Part shown: positions 33,720-43,374 of the stretch, piece after piece
How positions within the stretch are numbered: position 1 is the first letter of the stretch
How the letters are laid out: the number at the start of each line of letters is the position of its first letter
Origin: Streptomyces sp. V2I9
Lineage (GTDB): Bacteria > Actinomycetota > Actinomycetes > Streptomycetales > Streptomycetaceae
Reading direction: 5' to 3'
Assembly: GCF_030817475.1 (NCBI RefSeq)
Contig: NZ_JAUSZJ010000002.1
Location: 3,982,626-4,046,625, forward strand
DNA length: 64,000 nt
Translations under genes and position numbers: made by a program
Notes under the pieces: model-generated
Database searches by the model: none
What the model was told of the DNA's origin: nothing
The model's input: only the letters and a program-made list of their open reading frames with translations

Positions 33720-35615
33720 GTGGAGAACCTGATTGCGCTGCTCGTCGCGGCGCCCCTGCTCGGAGCGGCGGTCCTGCTCTGCGGCGGCCGTCGGCTGGAC
33801 AGGACCGGCCACTGGCTCGGTACTGTCCTCGCCGCCGCCTCGTTCGTCGTCGGACTGATCCTCTTCACCGACATGCTGGGGAAGGGCGCCGAGGACCGGG
33901 CCCTGCACCAGCACCTGTTCAGCTGGATTCCGGTGGAGGGCTTCCAGGCCGACATCGCCTTCCAGCTCGACCAGCTGTCGATGACGTTCGTCCTGCTCAT
34001 CACCGGTGTGGGCACGCTGATCCACATCTACTCCATCGGCTACATGGAGCACGACGAGCGCAGGCGCCGCTTCTTCGGCTACCTGAACCTGTTCCTCGCG
34101 GCGATGCTCATCCTGGTCATCGCCGACAACTACCTGCTGCTGTACGTCGGGTGGGAGGGCGTCGGTCTGGCGTCGTTCCTGCTCATCGGCTTCTGGCAGC
34201 ACAAGCCCTCCGCGGCCACCGCCGCGAAGAAGGCGTTCCTGGTCAACCGGGTCGGTGACGTCGGCCTGTCGATCGCCATCATGCTGATGTTCACCACCTT
34301 CGGCACCTTCGCCTTCGGGCCGGTGCTGGAGTCGGCGGGCGAGACGGGCCAGGGCAAGCTGACGGCCATCGGGCTGATGCTGCTGCTGGCCGCCTGCGGC
34401 AAGTCGGCCCAGGTGCCGCTGCAGTCCTGGCTCGGCGACGCGATGGAGGGCCCGACCCCGGTCTCCGCCCTCATCCACGCCGCGACCATGGTCACCGCCG
34501 GCGTCTACCTCATCGTCCGCTCCGGCGCGATCTTCAACGCCGCCCCGGACGCCCAGACGGTCGTCGTCATCGTCGGCGCGGTCACGCTGATCTTCGGTGC
34601 GATCGTCGGTTGCGCGAAGGACGACATCAAGAAGGCGCTCGCCGGCTCGACGATGTCGCAGATCGGCTACATGATCCTGGCCGCGGGCCTCGGCCCCATC
34701 GGCTACATCTTCGCGATCATGCACCTGGTGACGCACGGCTTCTTCAAGGCCGGTCTCTTCCTCGGCGCGGGCTCCGTCATGCACGGCATGAACGACGAGG
34801 TCGACATGCGCAGGTACGGCGGCCTCCGGACGTACATGCCGGTCACCTTCGTCACCTTCGGCCTCGGCTATCTGGCCATCATCGGTTTCCCCGGCCTGTC
34901 CGGCTTCTTCTCCAAGGACAAGATCATCGAGGCGGCCTTCGCCAAGGGCGGCGCCGAGGGCTGGATCCTCGGCTCCGTGGCCCTGCTGGGCGCCGCGATC
35001 ACCGCGTTCTACATGACGCGCGTGATGCTGATGACGTTCTTCGGCGAGAAGCGCTGGCAGCCGGACGCCGAGGGCCACGAGCCGCACCCGCACGAGTCCC
35101 CGAAGTCGATGACGATCCCCATGATCGTGCTGGCCTTCGGCTCGGTCTTCGCGGGCGGGTTCTTCGCGATCGGGGACCGGTTCATCACCTGGCTGAAGCC
35201 GGTCACCGGTTACGACCACGGGCACTCCCCGCTGAGCGCGGCCACCGTCACCGGAGCCACCGTCGTGGCCCTGGTCGTCGGCGTCGGCATCGCCTGGGCG
35301 ATGTACGGGCGCAAGCCCGTCCCGGCCGTCGCCCCGCGGGGCTCGGTCCTCACCCGGGCCGCCCGCCGCGATCTCCTCCAGGACGACTTCAACCACGTGG
35401 TCCTGGTCCGCGGCGGCGAACACCTCACCCGCTCGCTGGTCTACGTGGACCACTCCCTGGTCGACGGCGTCGTCAACGGCACGGCCGCTTCGGTCGGCGG
35501 GCTCTCCGGCCGGATGCGCAAGCTCCAGAACGGCTACGCCCGCACCTACGCGGTCTCGATGTTCGGCGGTACGGCGGTCGTCATCGCCGCGACCCTGCTG
35601 ATGAGGGCGGTCTGA
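33720..35615 (+). CDS. nuoL: NADH-quinone oxidoreductase subunit L
   Basis: 631 residues, about 16 membrane helices. Antiporter-like proton-pumping subunit at the far end of the membrane arm, with the long lateral helix expected near the C-terminus. E146 in YVGWEGVGLASFLL is the key helix-5 glutamate; HAATMVTAGVYL and the broken helix motif follow. The cytoplasmic part near residue 450 (KRWQPDAEGHEPHPHESPKS) is His/Pro-rich. GTG at 33720. nuoM starts five bases after the stop. Confidence 0.97.
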   Translation: MENLIALLVAAPLLGAAVLLCGGRRLDRTGHWLGTVLAAASFVVGLILFTDMLGKGAEDRALHQHLFSWIPVEGFQADIAFQLDQLSMTFVLLITGVGTLIHIYSIGYMEHDERRRRFFGYLNLFLAAMLILVIADNYLLLYVGWEGVGLASFLLIGFWQHKPSAATAAKKAFLVNRVGDVGLSIAIMLMFTTFGTFAFGPVLESAGETGQGKLTAIGLMLLLAACGKSAQVPLQSWLGDAMEGPTPVSALIHAATMVTAGVYLIVRSGAIFNAAPDAQTVVVIVGAVTLIFGAIVGCAKDDIKKALAGSTMSQIGYMILAAGLGPIGYIFAIMHLVTHGFFKAGLFLGAGSVMHGMNDEVDMRRYGGLRTYMPVTFVTFGLGYLAIIGFPGLSGFFSKDKIIEAAFAKGGAEGWILGSVALLGAAITAFYMTRVMLMTFFGEKRWQPDAEGHEPHPHESPKSMTIPMIVLAFGSVFAGGFFAIGDRFITWLKPVTGYDHGHSPLSAATVTGATVVALVVGVGIAWAMYGRKPVPAVAPRGSVLTRAARRDLLQDDFNHVVLVRGGEHLTRSLVYVDHSLVDGVVNGTAASVGGLSGRMRKLQNGYARTYAVSMFGGTAVVIAATLLMRAV

Positions 35616-35619
35616 TCCC

Positions 35620-37191
35620 ATGTCCTTTCCCCTCCTGACCGCGACGGCGGCGCTCCCGGCGATCGGCGCGATCGCCACCGCCGCCGTCCCCGCCGCGCGG
35701 CGCACGGCGGCCAAATGGCTCGCGCTGCTCTTCTCGCTCGGGACGCTCGTCCTGGCGGCCGTCGTCTTCCTCCGCTTCGAACCGGGCGGCGACCGCTACC
35801 AGCTCACCGAGTCCCGCGCCTGGATCGCGGACTTCGGCGTCCGCTACGAACTGGGCGTGGACGGCATCGGGGTGGCGCTCCTCGGCCTCACCGCGCTGCT
35901 GATCCCGTTCGTCATCGTCGCCGGCTGGCACGACGCCGACCCCCTGGAGACGACGTCCACGCGCTGGCGTCCGACGCAGGGCTTCTTCGCCCTGATCCTC
36001 ATGGTCGAGGCCATGGTGATCCTGTCGTTCGTCGCCACCGACGTCTTCCTCTTCTACATCCTCTTCGAAGCCATGCTCATCCCGATGTACTTCCTCATCG
36101 GCGGCTTCGGCGACCGGGCCCACGCGGGCACCGACGAGAGCGCCGCCACCCAGCGCTCGTACGCGGCGGTCAAGTTCCTCCTCTACAACCTGGCCGGCGG
36201 GCTGATCATGCTGGCCGCCGTCATCGGCCTCTACGTGGTCGCGGGCAGCTTCTCGCTCTCCGAGATCGCGGAGGCCCGCGCCGACGGCTCGCTGGAGATG
36301 GCGACCAGCACCGAGCGGTGGCTGTTCCTCGGGTTCTTCTTCGCCTTCGCGGTGAAGGCCCCGCTGTGGCCGCTCCACACCTGGCTGCCCAACGCCATGG
36401 GCGAGGCGACCGCCCCGGTCGCCGTGCTGATCACGGCGATCGTCGACAAGGTCGGCACCTTCGCGATGCTCCGCTTCTGCCTCGGGCTCTTCCCGGAGGC
36501 CAGCAAGTGGGCGACGCCGGTGGTCATCACCCTGGCGCTGATCTCCATCGTGTACGGGGCGCTCCTCGCGGTCGGCCAGCGCGACATCAAGCGGCTCATC
36601 GCCTACGCCTCGATCTCGCACTTCGGCTTCATCATCCTGGGCATCTTCGCGATGACCAGCCAGGGCCAGTCGGGCGCCACGCTCTACATGGTCAACCACG
36701 GCATCTCGACGGCCGCGCTGCTGCTGGTCGCCGGCTTCCTCATCACCCGGCGCGGCTCGCGGCTCATCGCGGACTACGGCGGGGTGCAGAAGGTCGCCCC
36801 GGTGCTGGCCGGGACGTTCCTCATCGGCGGGCTCGCCACCCTGTCGCTGCCCGGACTCGCCCCGTTCGTCAGCGAGTTCCTGGTCCTGGTCGGCACGTTC
36901 AGCGCGTATCCGGTGGCCGGTGTCGTCGCCACCTCCGGCATCGTGCTCGCCGCGCTCTACGTCCTGGTCCTCTACCAGCGCACGATGACCGGCCCGGTCC
37001 AGGAGTCGGTCCGGTCCATGCCGGACCTCAAGGCCCGTGAGCTGGCGGTCGCGGTGCCGCTGATCGCCGTGCTGATCTTCCTCGGCGTCTTCCCGAAGCC
37101 GCTCACCGAGGTCGTCAACCCGGCGGTGGAGCACACCATGTCCGACGTACAGAAGAAGGACCCCCAGCCCGAGGTGGAGGCCGCCAAGTGA
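35620..37191 (+). CDS. nuoM: NADH-quinone oxidoreductase subunit M
   Basis: 523 residues, about 14 membrane helices. Antiporter-like proton pump in the middle of the membrane arm. The helix-5 glutamate E150 lies in FYILFEAMLIPMYFLIGG, and KAPLWPLHTWLPNAMGEAT contains the conserved helix-7 lysine region. ATG at 35620; the ribosome binding site is weak, so coupling to nuoL, which ends five bases before, is likely. The stop overlaps the GTG of nuoN by four bases. Confidence 0.97.
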   Translation: MSFPLLTATAALPAIGAIATAAVPAARRTAAKWLALLFSLGTLVLAAVVFLRFEPGGDRYQLTESRAWIADFGVRYELGVDGIGVALLGLTALLIPFVIVAGWHDADPLETTSTRWRPTQGFFALILMVEAMVILSFVATDVFLFYILFEAMLIPMYFLIGGFGDRAHAGTDESAATQRSYAAVKFLLYNLAGGLIMLAAVIGLYVVAGSFSLSEIAEARADGSLEMATSTERWLFLGFFFAFAVKAPLWPLHTWLPNAMGEATAPVAVLITAIVDKVGTFAMLRFCLGLFPEASKWATPVVITLALISIVYGALLAVGQRDIKRLIAYASISHFGFIILGIFAMTSQGQSGATLYMVNHGISTAALLLVAGFLITRRGSRLIADYGGVQKVAPVLAGTFLIGGLATLSLPGLAPFVSEFLVLVGTFSAYPVAGVVATSGIVLAALYVLVLYQRTMTGPVQESVRSMPDLKARELAVAVPLIAVLIFLGVFPKPLTEVVNPAVEHTMSDVQKKDPQPEVEAAK

Positions 37192-38852
37192 GCGCAACAG
37201 CTGTCCACAGCCTGTGGACGACGGCGAGCGGGGTGACATCGGCGGCGCCGGGCGACTCGTTCACCATGCCGAAGATCGAGTACACCCAGCTCATGCCGGT
37301 CCTGATCATCGTGGTCGCGGCCGTCCTGGGCATCCTGGTGGAGGCCTTCGTGCCGCGCCGGGCCCGCTACCACTCCCAGCTCTTCCTGAGCGTGGTGGCG
37401 GTCGCCGCCTCGTTCGCCGCGATCGTCGGCCTCGCCGCCGGAGGCTACGGCACGACGAAGGCGCAGATCGCGGCCATGGGCGCCATCGCGATCGACGGCC
37501 CCACCCTGTTCCTCCAGGGCACCATCCTCCTGGTCGCCATGGTGGCGGTGTTCACCTTCGCCGAACGCCGGCTCGACCCCGGCAGCGACGGCAACCGCGT
37601 CGACTCCTTCGCCGCCCAGCCCGGAGCCGTCCCCGGCGGCGAGGGCGAGAAGGCCGCGGTGCGGGCCGGGTTCACCACCACCGAGGTCTTCCCGCTCCTG
37701 CTGTTCTCGGTGGCGGGGCTGCTGGTCTTCCCGGCCGCCAACGACCTGCTGACCCTCTTCATCGCGCTGGAAGTCTTCTCGCTCCCGCTCTACCTCCTGT
37801 GCGCCGTCGCCCGCCGCAAGCGGCTGATGTCGCAGGAGGCGGCCGTGAAGTACTTCCTGCTCGGCGCGTTCTCCTCGGCGTTCCTGCTCTTCGGGATCGC
37901 GCTCATCTACGGCTACGCGGGCTCCCTGTCGTACGCCGAGATCGCAGGCGTGGTCGACGGCTCGGTCCTGGAGATCGACCCGGCGCTCGCCGACACCATG
38001 GGCAACGACGCGCTGCTGCTCATCGGCGGCGCGATGATCCTGACCGGTCTGCTCTTCAAGGTCGGCGCGGTTCCGTTCCACATGTGGACCCCGGACGTCT
38101 ACCAGGGCGCCCCGACCCCGGTCACCGGCTTCATGGCCGCCGCGACGAAGGTCGCCGCGTTCGGCGCGCTGCTGCGCCTGCTGTACGTGGCGCTGCCGGG
38201 CCTCACCTGGGACCTGCGGCCGGTCATGTGGGCGGTGGCCATCGTCACGATGCTGGCCGGCGCGATCGTCGCCATCACCCAGACCGACATCAAGCGGCTG
38301 CTGGCCTACTCCTCGATCGCGCACGCGGGCTTCATCCTCGCGGGCGTCATCGCGGCCAACCCGGAGGGCATCTCCTCGGTCCTCTTCTACCTGCTGGCCT
38401 ACTCCTTCGTGACGGTCGGCGCGTTCGCCGTCGTCACGCTGGTGCGGGACGCGGGCGGGGAGGCCACCCACCTGTCGAAGTGGGCCGGGCTCGGCCGCCG
38501 CTCGCCGCTGGTCGCGGCGGTCTTCGCGGTGTTCCTGCTGGCCTTCGCGGGCATCCCGCTGACCTCCGGGTTCTCGGGCAAGTTCGCGGTGTTCAAGGCG
38601 GCTGCCGAGGGCGGGGCCGGGGCGCTGGTCGTCGTCGGTGTGATCTCCTCGGCCGTCGCGGCGTTCTTCTACATCCGTGTGATCGTCCTCATGTTCTTCA
38701 GCGAGCCGAAGGCGGACGGCCCCACGGTCGCCGTCCCGTCCCCGCTGACCATGACGACGATCGCGGTCGGCGTCGCCGTCACCCTGGTGCTGGGCCTGGC
38801 CCCGCAGTACTTCCTGGACCTGGCGAGCCAGGCCGGGGTCTTCGTGCGGTAG
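37188..38852 (+). CDS. nuoN: NADH-quinone oxidoreductase subunit N
   Basis: 554 residues, about 14 membrane helices; the third antiporter-like proton pump. An N-terminal extension of about 30 residues precedes the first helix (IEYTQLMPVLIIVVAAVLGI). Conserved motifs: LFIALEVFSLPLYLL with the helix-5 glutamate, and GAVPFHMWTPDVYQGAPTPV. A cytoplasmic insert near residues 135-165 (DSFAAQPGAVPGGEGEKAAV) is an actinobacterial feature. It closes the operon; a perfect hairpin terminator begins 27 bases after the stop. Confidence 0.97.
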   Translation: MSATAVHSLWTTASGVTSAAPGDSFTMPKIEYTQLMPVLIIVVAAVLGILVEAFVPRRARYHSQLFLSVVAVAASFAAIVGLAAGGYGTTKAQIAAMGAIAIDGPTLFLQGTILLVAMVAVFTFAERRLDPGSDGNRVDSFAAQPGAVPGGEGEKAAVRAGFTTTEVFPLLLFSVAGLLVFPAANDLLTLFIALEVFSLPLYLLCAVARRKRLMSQEAAVKYFLLGAFSSAFLLFGIALIYGYAGSLSYAEIAGVVDGSVLEIDPALADTMGNDALLLIGGAMILTGLLFKVGAVPFHMWTPDVYQGAPTPVTGFMAAATKVAAFGALLRLLYVALPGLTWDLRPVMWAVAIVTMLAGAIVAITQTDIKRLLAYSSIAHAGFILAGVIAANPEGISSVLFYLLAYSFVTVGAFAVVTLVRDAGGEATHLSKWAGLGRRSPLVAAVFAVFLLAFAGIPLTSGFSGKFAVFKAAAEGGAGALVVVGVISSAVAAFFYIRVIVLMFFSEPKADGPTVAVPSPLTMTTIAVGVAVTLVLGLAPQYFLDLASQAGVFVR

Positions 38853-38878
38853 CCCCGCGCGGTAATGCGTGTCAACAG

Positions 38879-38913
38879 CGCCGGACGGTCGGATATCCAC
38901 AGACCGTCCGGCG
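38879..38913 (+). terminator. Terminator of the nuo operon
   Basis: CGCCGGACGGTC (38879-38890) and GACCGTCCGGCG (38902-38913) form a 12-bp perfect stem with an 11-base loop, followed by TTGTCGTT. Confidence 0.85.
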
Positions 38914-39010
38914 TTGTCGTTCCCTCCGCCTATCGTGGACGGGGACGAGAGCAGGACGGAAAGGGGCCGGGCATGCGGACCCCCGGGGGAACAGAGCATG
39001 GGGCGTGAGC

Positions 39011-41122
39011 ATGGATGAGACCGCGACGGTGGCCGGCGCCGACGCCGGCACGGGCGACGAGAGCGAGGCGCGGCGGACACTCCACCGCGTCTTCGGGTAC
39101 GAGTCGTTCCGCGGCGAGCAGGGCGCGATCATCGAGCACGTGGTGGCGGGCGGCGACGCGGTCGTGCTCATGCCCACCGGCGGCGGGAAGTCGCTCTGCT
39201 ACCAGATCCCGTCCCTGGTCCGCCGGGGCACCGGCGTCGTCGTCTCGCCGCTGATCGCCCTCATGCAGGACCAGGTCGACGCCCTGCGCGCGCTCGGCGT
39301 CCGGGCCGGCTTCATGAACTCCACGCAGGACTTCGACGAGCGCCGCTCGATGGAGGCGCAGTTCCTCGCGGGCGAGCTGGACATCCTCTATCTGGCGCCC
39401 GAGCGGCTGCGCCTGGACTCCACGCTCTCCCTGCTGGCGCGGGGCGAGGTCTCCGTCTTCGCGATCGACGAGGCGCACTGCGTCGCCCAGTGGGGCCACG
39501 ACTTCCGCCCGGACTATCTGGCCCTGTCCGTGCTCGGCGAGCGCTGGCCGGACGTGCCGCGCATCGCCCTGACGGCGACCGCGACGAACGCCACGCACGA
39601 GGAGATCACCCGCCGCCTCGGCATGCCGGACGCGAAGCACTTCGTCGCGAGCTTCGACCGGCCGAACATCCAGTACCGCATCGTGCCGAAGTCCGACCCC
39701 AAGAAGCAGCTCCTCTCCTTCCTCCAGGAGGAGCACGCCGGGGACGCGGGCATCGTCTACTGCCTCTCGCGCAATTCCACCGAGAAGATCGCGGAATACC
39801 TCAGCCGCAACGGCGTGGAGGCCGTTCCGTACCACGCGGGTCTGGACGCCCGGACGCGCGCCGCCCACCAGGCGCGGTTCCTCCGTGAGGAAGGGCTCGT
39901 CGTCGTTGCGACGATCGCGTTCGGCATGGGCATCGACAAGCCGGACGTCCGCTTCGTCGCCCACGTGGACCTGCCCAAGTCCGTCGAGGGCTACTACCAG
40001 GAGACCGGCCGTGCGGGCCGTGACGGGGAGCCGTCCACGGCCTGGATGGCGTACGGACTCCAGGACGTCGTCCAGCAGCGCAAGCTCATCCAGGGCGGCG
40101 AGGGCGACGAGGCGTTCCGCCGCCGGGCCGCCTCCCACCTGGACTCCATGCTCGCCCTGTGCGAGACGGTCCAGTGCCGCCGGGCCCAGCTGCTGACCTA
40201 CTTCGGCCAGGAGCCCACGGCCCCCGCCTGCGGCAACTGCGACACCTGCCTCGCCCCGCCGGAGACCTGGGACGGCACGGTGGTCTCGCAGAAGCTGCTC
40301 TCCACGGTGGTGCGGCTCAAGCGCGAGCGGAACCAGAAGTTCGGCGCGGGCCAGATCATCGACATCCTGCTCGGCCGGAAGACCGCCAAGGTCATCCAGT
40401 TCGACCACGACCAGCTCTCCGTCTTCGGCATCGGCGAGGAGCTGGCCGAGGCGGAGTGGCGCGGGGTGGTCCGCCAGCTGCTGGCGCAGGGGCTGCTCGC
40501 GGTCGAGGGGGAGTACGGCACGCTGGTCCTGACCGAGGAGAGCGCCACGGTGCTCGGCCGGGAGCGGGAGGTGCTGCTCCGCAAGGAGCCGAAGAAGCCC
40601 ACGTCCCGCTCGTCGTCCTCGGCGGGCGGCGGCAAGGGCGCCAAGGGCAGGGCGGCCGCCGCCGACCTTCCCGCCTCCGCCGTCCCGGTCTTCGAGGCGC
40701 TGCGCGCCTGGCGCGGGGCGACGGCGAAGGAGCAGGGCGTCCCGGCGTACGTGATCTTCCACGACGCGACGCTGCGGGAGATCGCCACCGTCCACCCGAC
40801 GACGATCGGGGAGCTGGGGGGCGTCAGCGGCCTGGGCGAGAAGAAGCTGGCGACGTACGGGGAGGGCGTGCTGGAGGTCCTGGCCCGGACGGCGGGCGGC
40901 GAGGCCCCGGCGGCTCCGGACGCGCCCCGGGCCCCGGCACCCGCCGAAGCACCGACGGCCCCGGCTCCCCGGACACCCCCGGCCCCGGCTCCGGCGTCGC
41001 GCCCGGCGTCGGCTCCCGCGTCCCGCCCGGCTCCGGCCCGTCCGCAGACGTCGGCCGCCCCGGCGGAGCAGTACGGCGACCCCGAGTTCGCCTGGGACGA
41101 GGAACCGCCCGAGTACGAGTGA
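39011..41122 (+). CDS. recQ: ATP-dependent DNA helicase RecQ
   Basis: 703 residues. Superfamily-2 3'-5' helicase acting in recombination and replication repair. Motif I MPTGGGKSLCYQIP, motif II DEAHC, motif VI region ETGRAGRDGEP, and the zinc-binding domain C..CGNCDTC (residues about 395-415) are present, then a winged helix and an HRDC domain (about 555-635, from VFEALRAWRGATAKEQGVPA). The tail (about 640-703) is Pro/Ala-rich and ends in a very acidic stretch (FAWDEEPPEYE), which may bind partner proteins. ATG at 39011; a GTG two codons upstream is an alternative. Independent of nuo because a terminator lies between. Confidence 0.95.
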   Translation: MDETATVAGADAGTGDESEARRTLHRVFGYESFRGEQGAIIEHVVAGGDAVVLMPTGGGKSLCYQIPSLVRRGTGVVVSPLIALMQDQVDALRALGVRAGFMNSTQDFDERRSMEAQFLAGELDILYLAPERLRLDSTLSLLARGEVSVFAIDEAHCVAQWGHDFRPDYLALSVLGERWPDVPRIALTATATNATHEEITRRLGMPDAKHFVASFDRPNIQYRIVPKSDPKKQLLSFLQEEHAGDAGIVYCLSRNSTEKIAEYLSRNGVEAVPYHAGLDARTRAAHQARFLREEGLVVVATIAFGMGIDKPDVRFVAHVDLPKSVEGYYQETGRAGRDGEPSTAWMAYGLQDVVQQRKLIQGGEGDEAFRRRAASHLDSMLALCETVQCRRAQLLTYFGQEPTAPACGNCDTCLAPPETWDGTVVSQKLLSTVVRLKRERNQKFGAGQIIDILLGRKTAKVIQFDHDQLSVFGIGEELAEAEWRGVVRQLLAQGLLAVEGEYGTLVLTEESATVLGREREVLLRKEPKKPTSRSSSSAGGGKGAKGRAAAADLPASAVPVFEALRAWRGATAKEQGVPAYVIFHDATLREIATVHPTTIGELGGVSGLGEKKLATYGEGVLEVLARTAGGEAPAAPDAPRAPAPAEAPTAPAPRTPPAPAPASRPASAPASRPAPARPQTSAAPAEQYGDPEFAWDEEPPEYE

Positions 41123-41146
41123 GCCGTACCGGGCGGTGAGGTGGAA

Positions 41147-41178
41147 GGGCGGCGGGGTCTACGTCGGGTCCGCCGCCC
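41147..41178. terminator. Hairpin between convergent recQ and the Uma2 gene
   Basis: GGGCGGCGG (41147-41155) pairs with CCGCCGCCC (41170-41178). It covers the last codons of the Uma2 gene and lies 25 bases past the recQ stop. Confidence 0.45.
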
Positions 41179-41767
41179 GGCGGCGGGGCGTGATCGCCGT
41201 CAGGTCCAGGTCCACGGCGAAGGGCACCGGCACCTTCATGCGGTCGTGGAAGATCCCGGTCGAGGTGTAGGCGCCGGTGGCCGGCTCGCGCTCGAAGACG
41301 TACACCACGGCCCGCCCGTCGTGGTTCTCCACCCGCCAGTAGTGGGGGATGGCCGCGCGGGCGTACTTCACGGGCTTGGTCTCCCGGTCGCGGGACCGGG
41401 ACTCCGGTGAGACGACCTCGATGGCCAGGCGCACCGCCTCGGCGGGGAACCGGGTCTGGTCCGCGTCCTTGATGACGGCACCGTCGATGACGATCACATC
41501 GGGCTCGGGCCGGTTGTAGCGGTCGATGTCGATGGTGAACTCGCGCACAACCTCCAGATCGGGCGGCACCAAGGACTGCAGCTGCCATTCGAAGAAACTG
41601 ACCGCTCGCGCATGGAAAAGGGTCTGCGGACTCACGAAGACGAGGCTCCCGTCGATCAGCTCCGTGTGCGGAGGCAGATTCGGGAGTGTGTCCAGGTCAT
41701 CGGCGGTCCAGCCGCCCTCGGGCGGGACCGCCCACCGGGGCTCGGACGCCTCGGGTTCGATGCTCAT
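41159..41767 (-). CDS. Uma2-family (DUF820) restriction-endonuclease-fold protein
   Basis: 202 residues. PD-(D/E)xK nuclease fold as in Uma2 proteins: ELIDGSLVFVSPQ, then PEPDVIVIDG and RLAIEVVSPESRSRDRETKP with the catalytic E and downstream K, and YARAAIPHYWRVE. Streptomyces genomes contain many copies; their role is unknown. ATG at 41767 gives the best spacing to GGGAG; ATGs at 41770 and 41779 are alternatives. Single gene convergent with recQ. Confidence 0.88.
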   Translation of the reverse strand: MSIEPEASEPRWAVPPEGGWTADDLDTLPNLPPHTELIDGSLVFVSPQTLFHARAVSFFEWQLQSLVPPDLEVVREFTIDIDRYNRPEPDVIVIDGAVIKDADQTRFPAEAVRLAIEVVSPESRSRDRETKPVKYARAAIPHYWRVENHDGRAVVYVFEREPATGAYTSTGIFHDRMKVPVPFAVDLDLTAITPRRRAADPT

Positions 41768-41878
41768 CATTGCTCCCATGGGGAGGAGTCTCGCGGGCCC
41801 GACCAGCGTATCCGCCGGGAACCGGATCCGGATGACCCGAACGCGTGAACGGCTCCCGCGTCGCTGACCCGCGTGCTG

Positions 41879-42898
41879 TCAGTTCGTCCGGAGGTCGCGG
41901 GCCCGGGCCACGAGCAGGCCGGGCAGCTTCGGGCCCGCGCACGCGTGGTCGATCAGCTGGTTCCGGTACGTGGTGTTCGTGAGGTCCGGGGCCAGGGCGA
42001 TCAGGGCCTTCAGGTCCTCGGGCGAGCCGGTGAGGCGGGTGCGGTAGGCGGCGCGGGCGGCGCGCAGGGTGATCTCGCCGGGCCCGTGTTCCAGGCCGCG
42101 TCCGGCGAGGTCCGCCGCCGCGCCGAAGTCGCCCTGCGCGGCGCGGATGTCCGCCAGGTCCAGGAAGAGGGACCAGTTGGCGGGGGCCAGGGCGACCGCG
42201 CTCTCGAAGGCGGCGGCGGCCCGGTCCAGGTCGCCCCTCGCGCGCCAGGTGGACCCGCGGGCGACGGCGGTCCACATGACCGGCTCGACGGCGTCGGCGC
42301 GGTCGCACAGGGCGAGGGCCAGTTCGTAGCGGCCGCACGCCCGGGGCAGCCGGGACATGGCCGCCGGCGACTCCGGAACGGGACGGCGTCCGCCGACCGC
42401 CTCGATGGCGTGGAACCAGGGCGCGAACCGCTCCCGCATCGCGTCGGTGTCCAGGTCGTGGCCGTGGTCCAGCGTCCGCAGACACGCTTCGGCCAGTGCC
42501 TCGGGGCTCACCGTGCCGAGGAAGCGGTCGTCGCCGAACCAGGGCGCCGCCCCCCAGCCCACGTCGGGCCGCGCGCCGGTGACCGAACCGAGGGCCATCG
42601 CCGCGTCGTCCATGCTCCCGTCGAGGAAGAAGAAGTACGCCCGAGCGGTGACGGCGCTGATGGAGCCGTCCCCCGCGAGGCCCTTCTCCCGTTCCGGGCG
42701 GTGCTCCCGCCACAGCTCGGCGAGGGCCGCGTCCGGCTCCGGGGCCGCAGGCGTCGAGGCGATCGTCCCCACCAGAAGCTCCACGGCGGCGACCGGGCTT
42801 CCGCCGCAGTGCGCCATCACACCGGCGAGGCCGACTCCCGCCGCCACAGAGTGATTCGACAGACCGGGAGCGTATCCGCAGCCGAAGGCCCCCGGCAC
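41879..42898 (-). CDS. Tetratricopeptide-repeat-like protein
   Basis: 339 residues, entirely helical in appearance. TPR-like repeats are visible from about residue 185 on: YELALALCDRADAVEPVMWT, DLDRAAAAFESAVALAPANW, DFGAAADLAGRGLEHGPGE. The N-terminal half is unassigned. GTG at 42898 is preceded by GAGGGGAG at good spacing, although it makes an unusual Gly/Cys-rich N-terminus. There is no signal peptide or membrane helix, so it is probably a cytoplasmic interaction protein. It is divergent from the VOC gene. Confidence 0.8.
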   Translation of the reverse strand: MPGAFGCGYAPGLSNHSVAAGVGLAGVMAHCGGSPVAAVELLVGTIASTPAAPEPDAALAELWREHRPEREKGLAGDGSISAVTARAYFFFLDGSMDDAAMALGSVTGARPDVGWGAAPWFGDDRFLGTVSPEALAEACLRTLDHGHDLDTDAMRERFAPWFHAIEAVGGRRPVPESPAAMSRLPRACGRYELALALCDRADAVEPVMWTAVARGSTWRARGDLDRAAAAFESAVALAPANWSLFLDLADIRAAQGDFGAAADLAGRGLEHGPGEITLRAARAAYRTRLTGSPEDLKALIALAPDLTNTTYRNQLIDHACAGPKLPGLLVARARDLRTN

Positions 42899-42963
42899 CC
42901 CGGCTCCCCTCTCGCGGAACCGGGCCGTACCCGGTCCGATGGGCCCTGTGGCATCATCACCGG

Positions 42964-43374
42964 ATGCTGCGACTCACCGACTTCATCATCGACTGCCCCG
43001 ACACGATGGAACTGGCGGCCTTCTACTCCGAGGTGACCGGGCGTCCGGTCAAGAAGAGCAGTGACGAGGACTGGGCCGGTATCCGGTTCGGCGAGGTCGA
43101 ACTCGCCTTCATCCGGGTCGATGACTACCGCGCGCCGCAGTGGCCCGGCGGCGAGCACCCCAAGCAGTTCCACCTCGACTTCGAGGTCGACGACATCGAG
43201 GCCGAACAGCGCCGCGTCCTGGCCCTCGGCGCGACCCTGCGGCAGGACTGCGTCGGCCCCGAAGGCTACGGCTGGCGCGTCTACACCGACCCCATCGGCC
43301 ACCCCTTCTGCCTCTGCCGCAACAAGGGCGTCGTCTGGACGGACCAGGGCCCCACGTGGCCCGAGAGGTCCTAG
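42964..43374 (+). CDS. VOC / glyoxalase-like domain protein
   Basis: 136 residues made of two beta-alpha-beta-beta-beta units of the vicinal oxygen chelate fold: LTDFIIDCPDTMELAAFYSE at the start, FHLDFEVDDIEAEQRRVLALGA in the second unit (quoted as FHLDFEVDDIEAEQRRV), and DPIGHPFCLCRN at the end. The group is usually metal-dependent, but the substrate cannot be told. There is no Shine-Dalgarno sequence; CATCAT lies six bases before the ATG, so a leaderless transcript is possible. Its TAG stop overlaps the stop of the convergent GPP34 gene in the shared tetranucleotide CTAG. Confidence 0.88.
   Translation: MLRLTDFIIDCPDTMELAAFYSEVTGRPVKKSSDEDWAGIRFGEVELAFIRVDDYRAPQWPGGEHPKQFHLDFEVDDIEAEQRRVLALGATLRQDCVGPEGYGWRVYTDPIGHPFCLCRNKGVVWTDQGPTWPERS

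Noticed and set aside
38853..39010. Continuation of recQ frame into nuoN
   Set aside because: The recQ frame is open far upstream (to 37214), but that part is out-of-frame nuoN; the helicase begins at 39011 after the nuo terminator.
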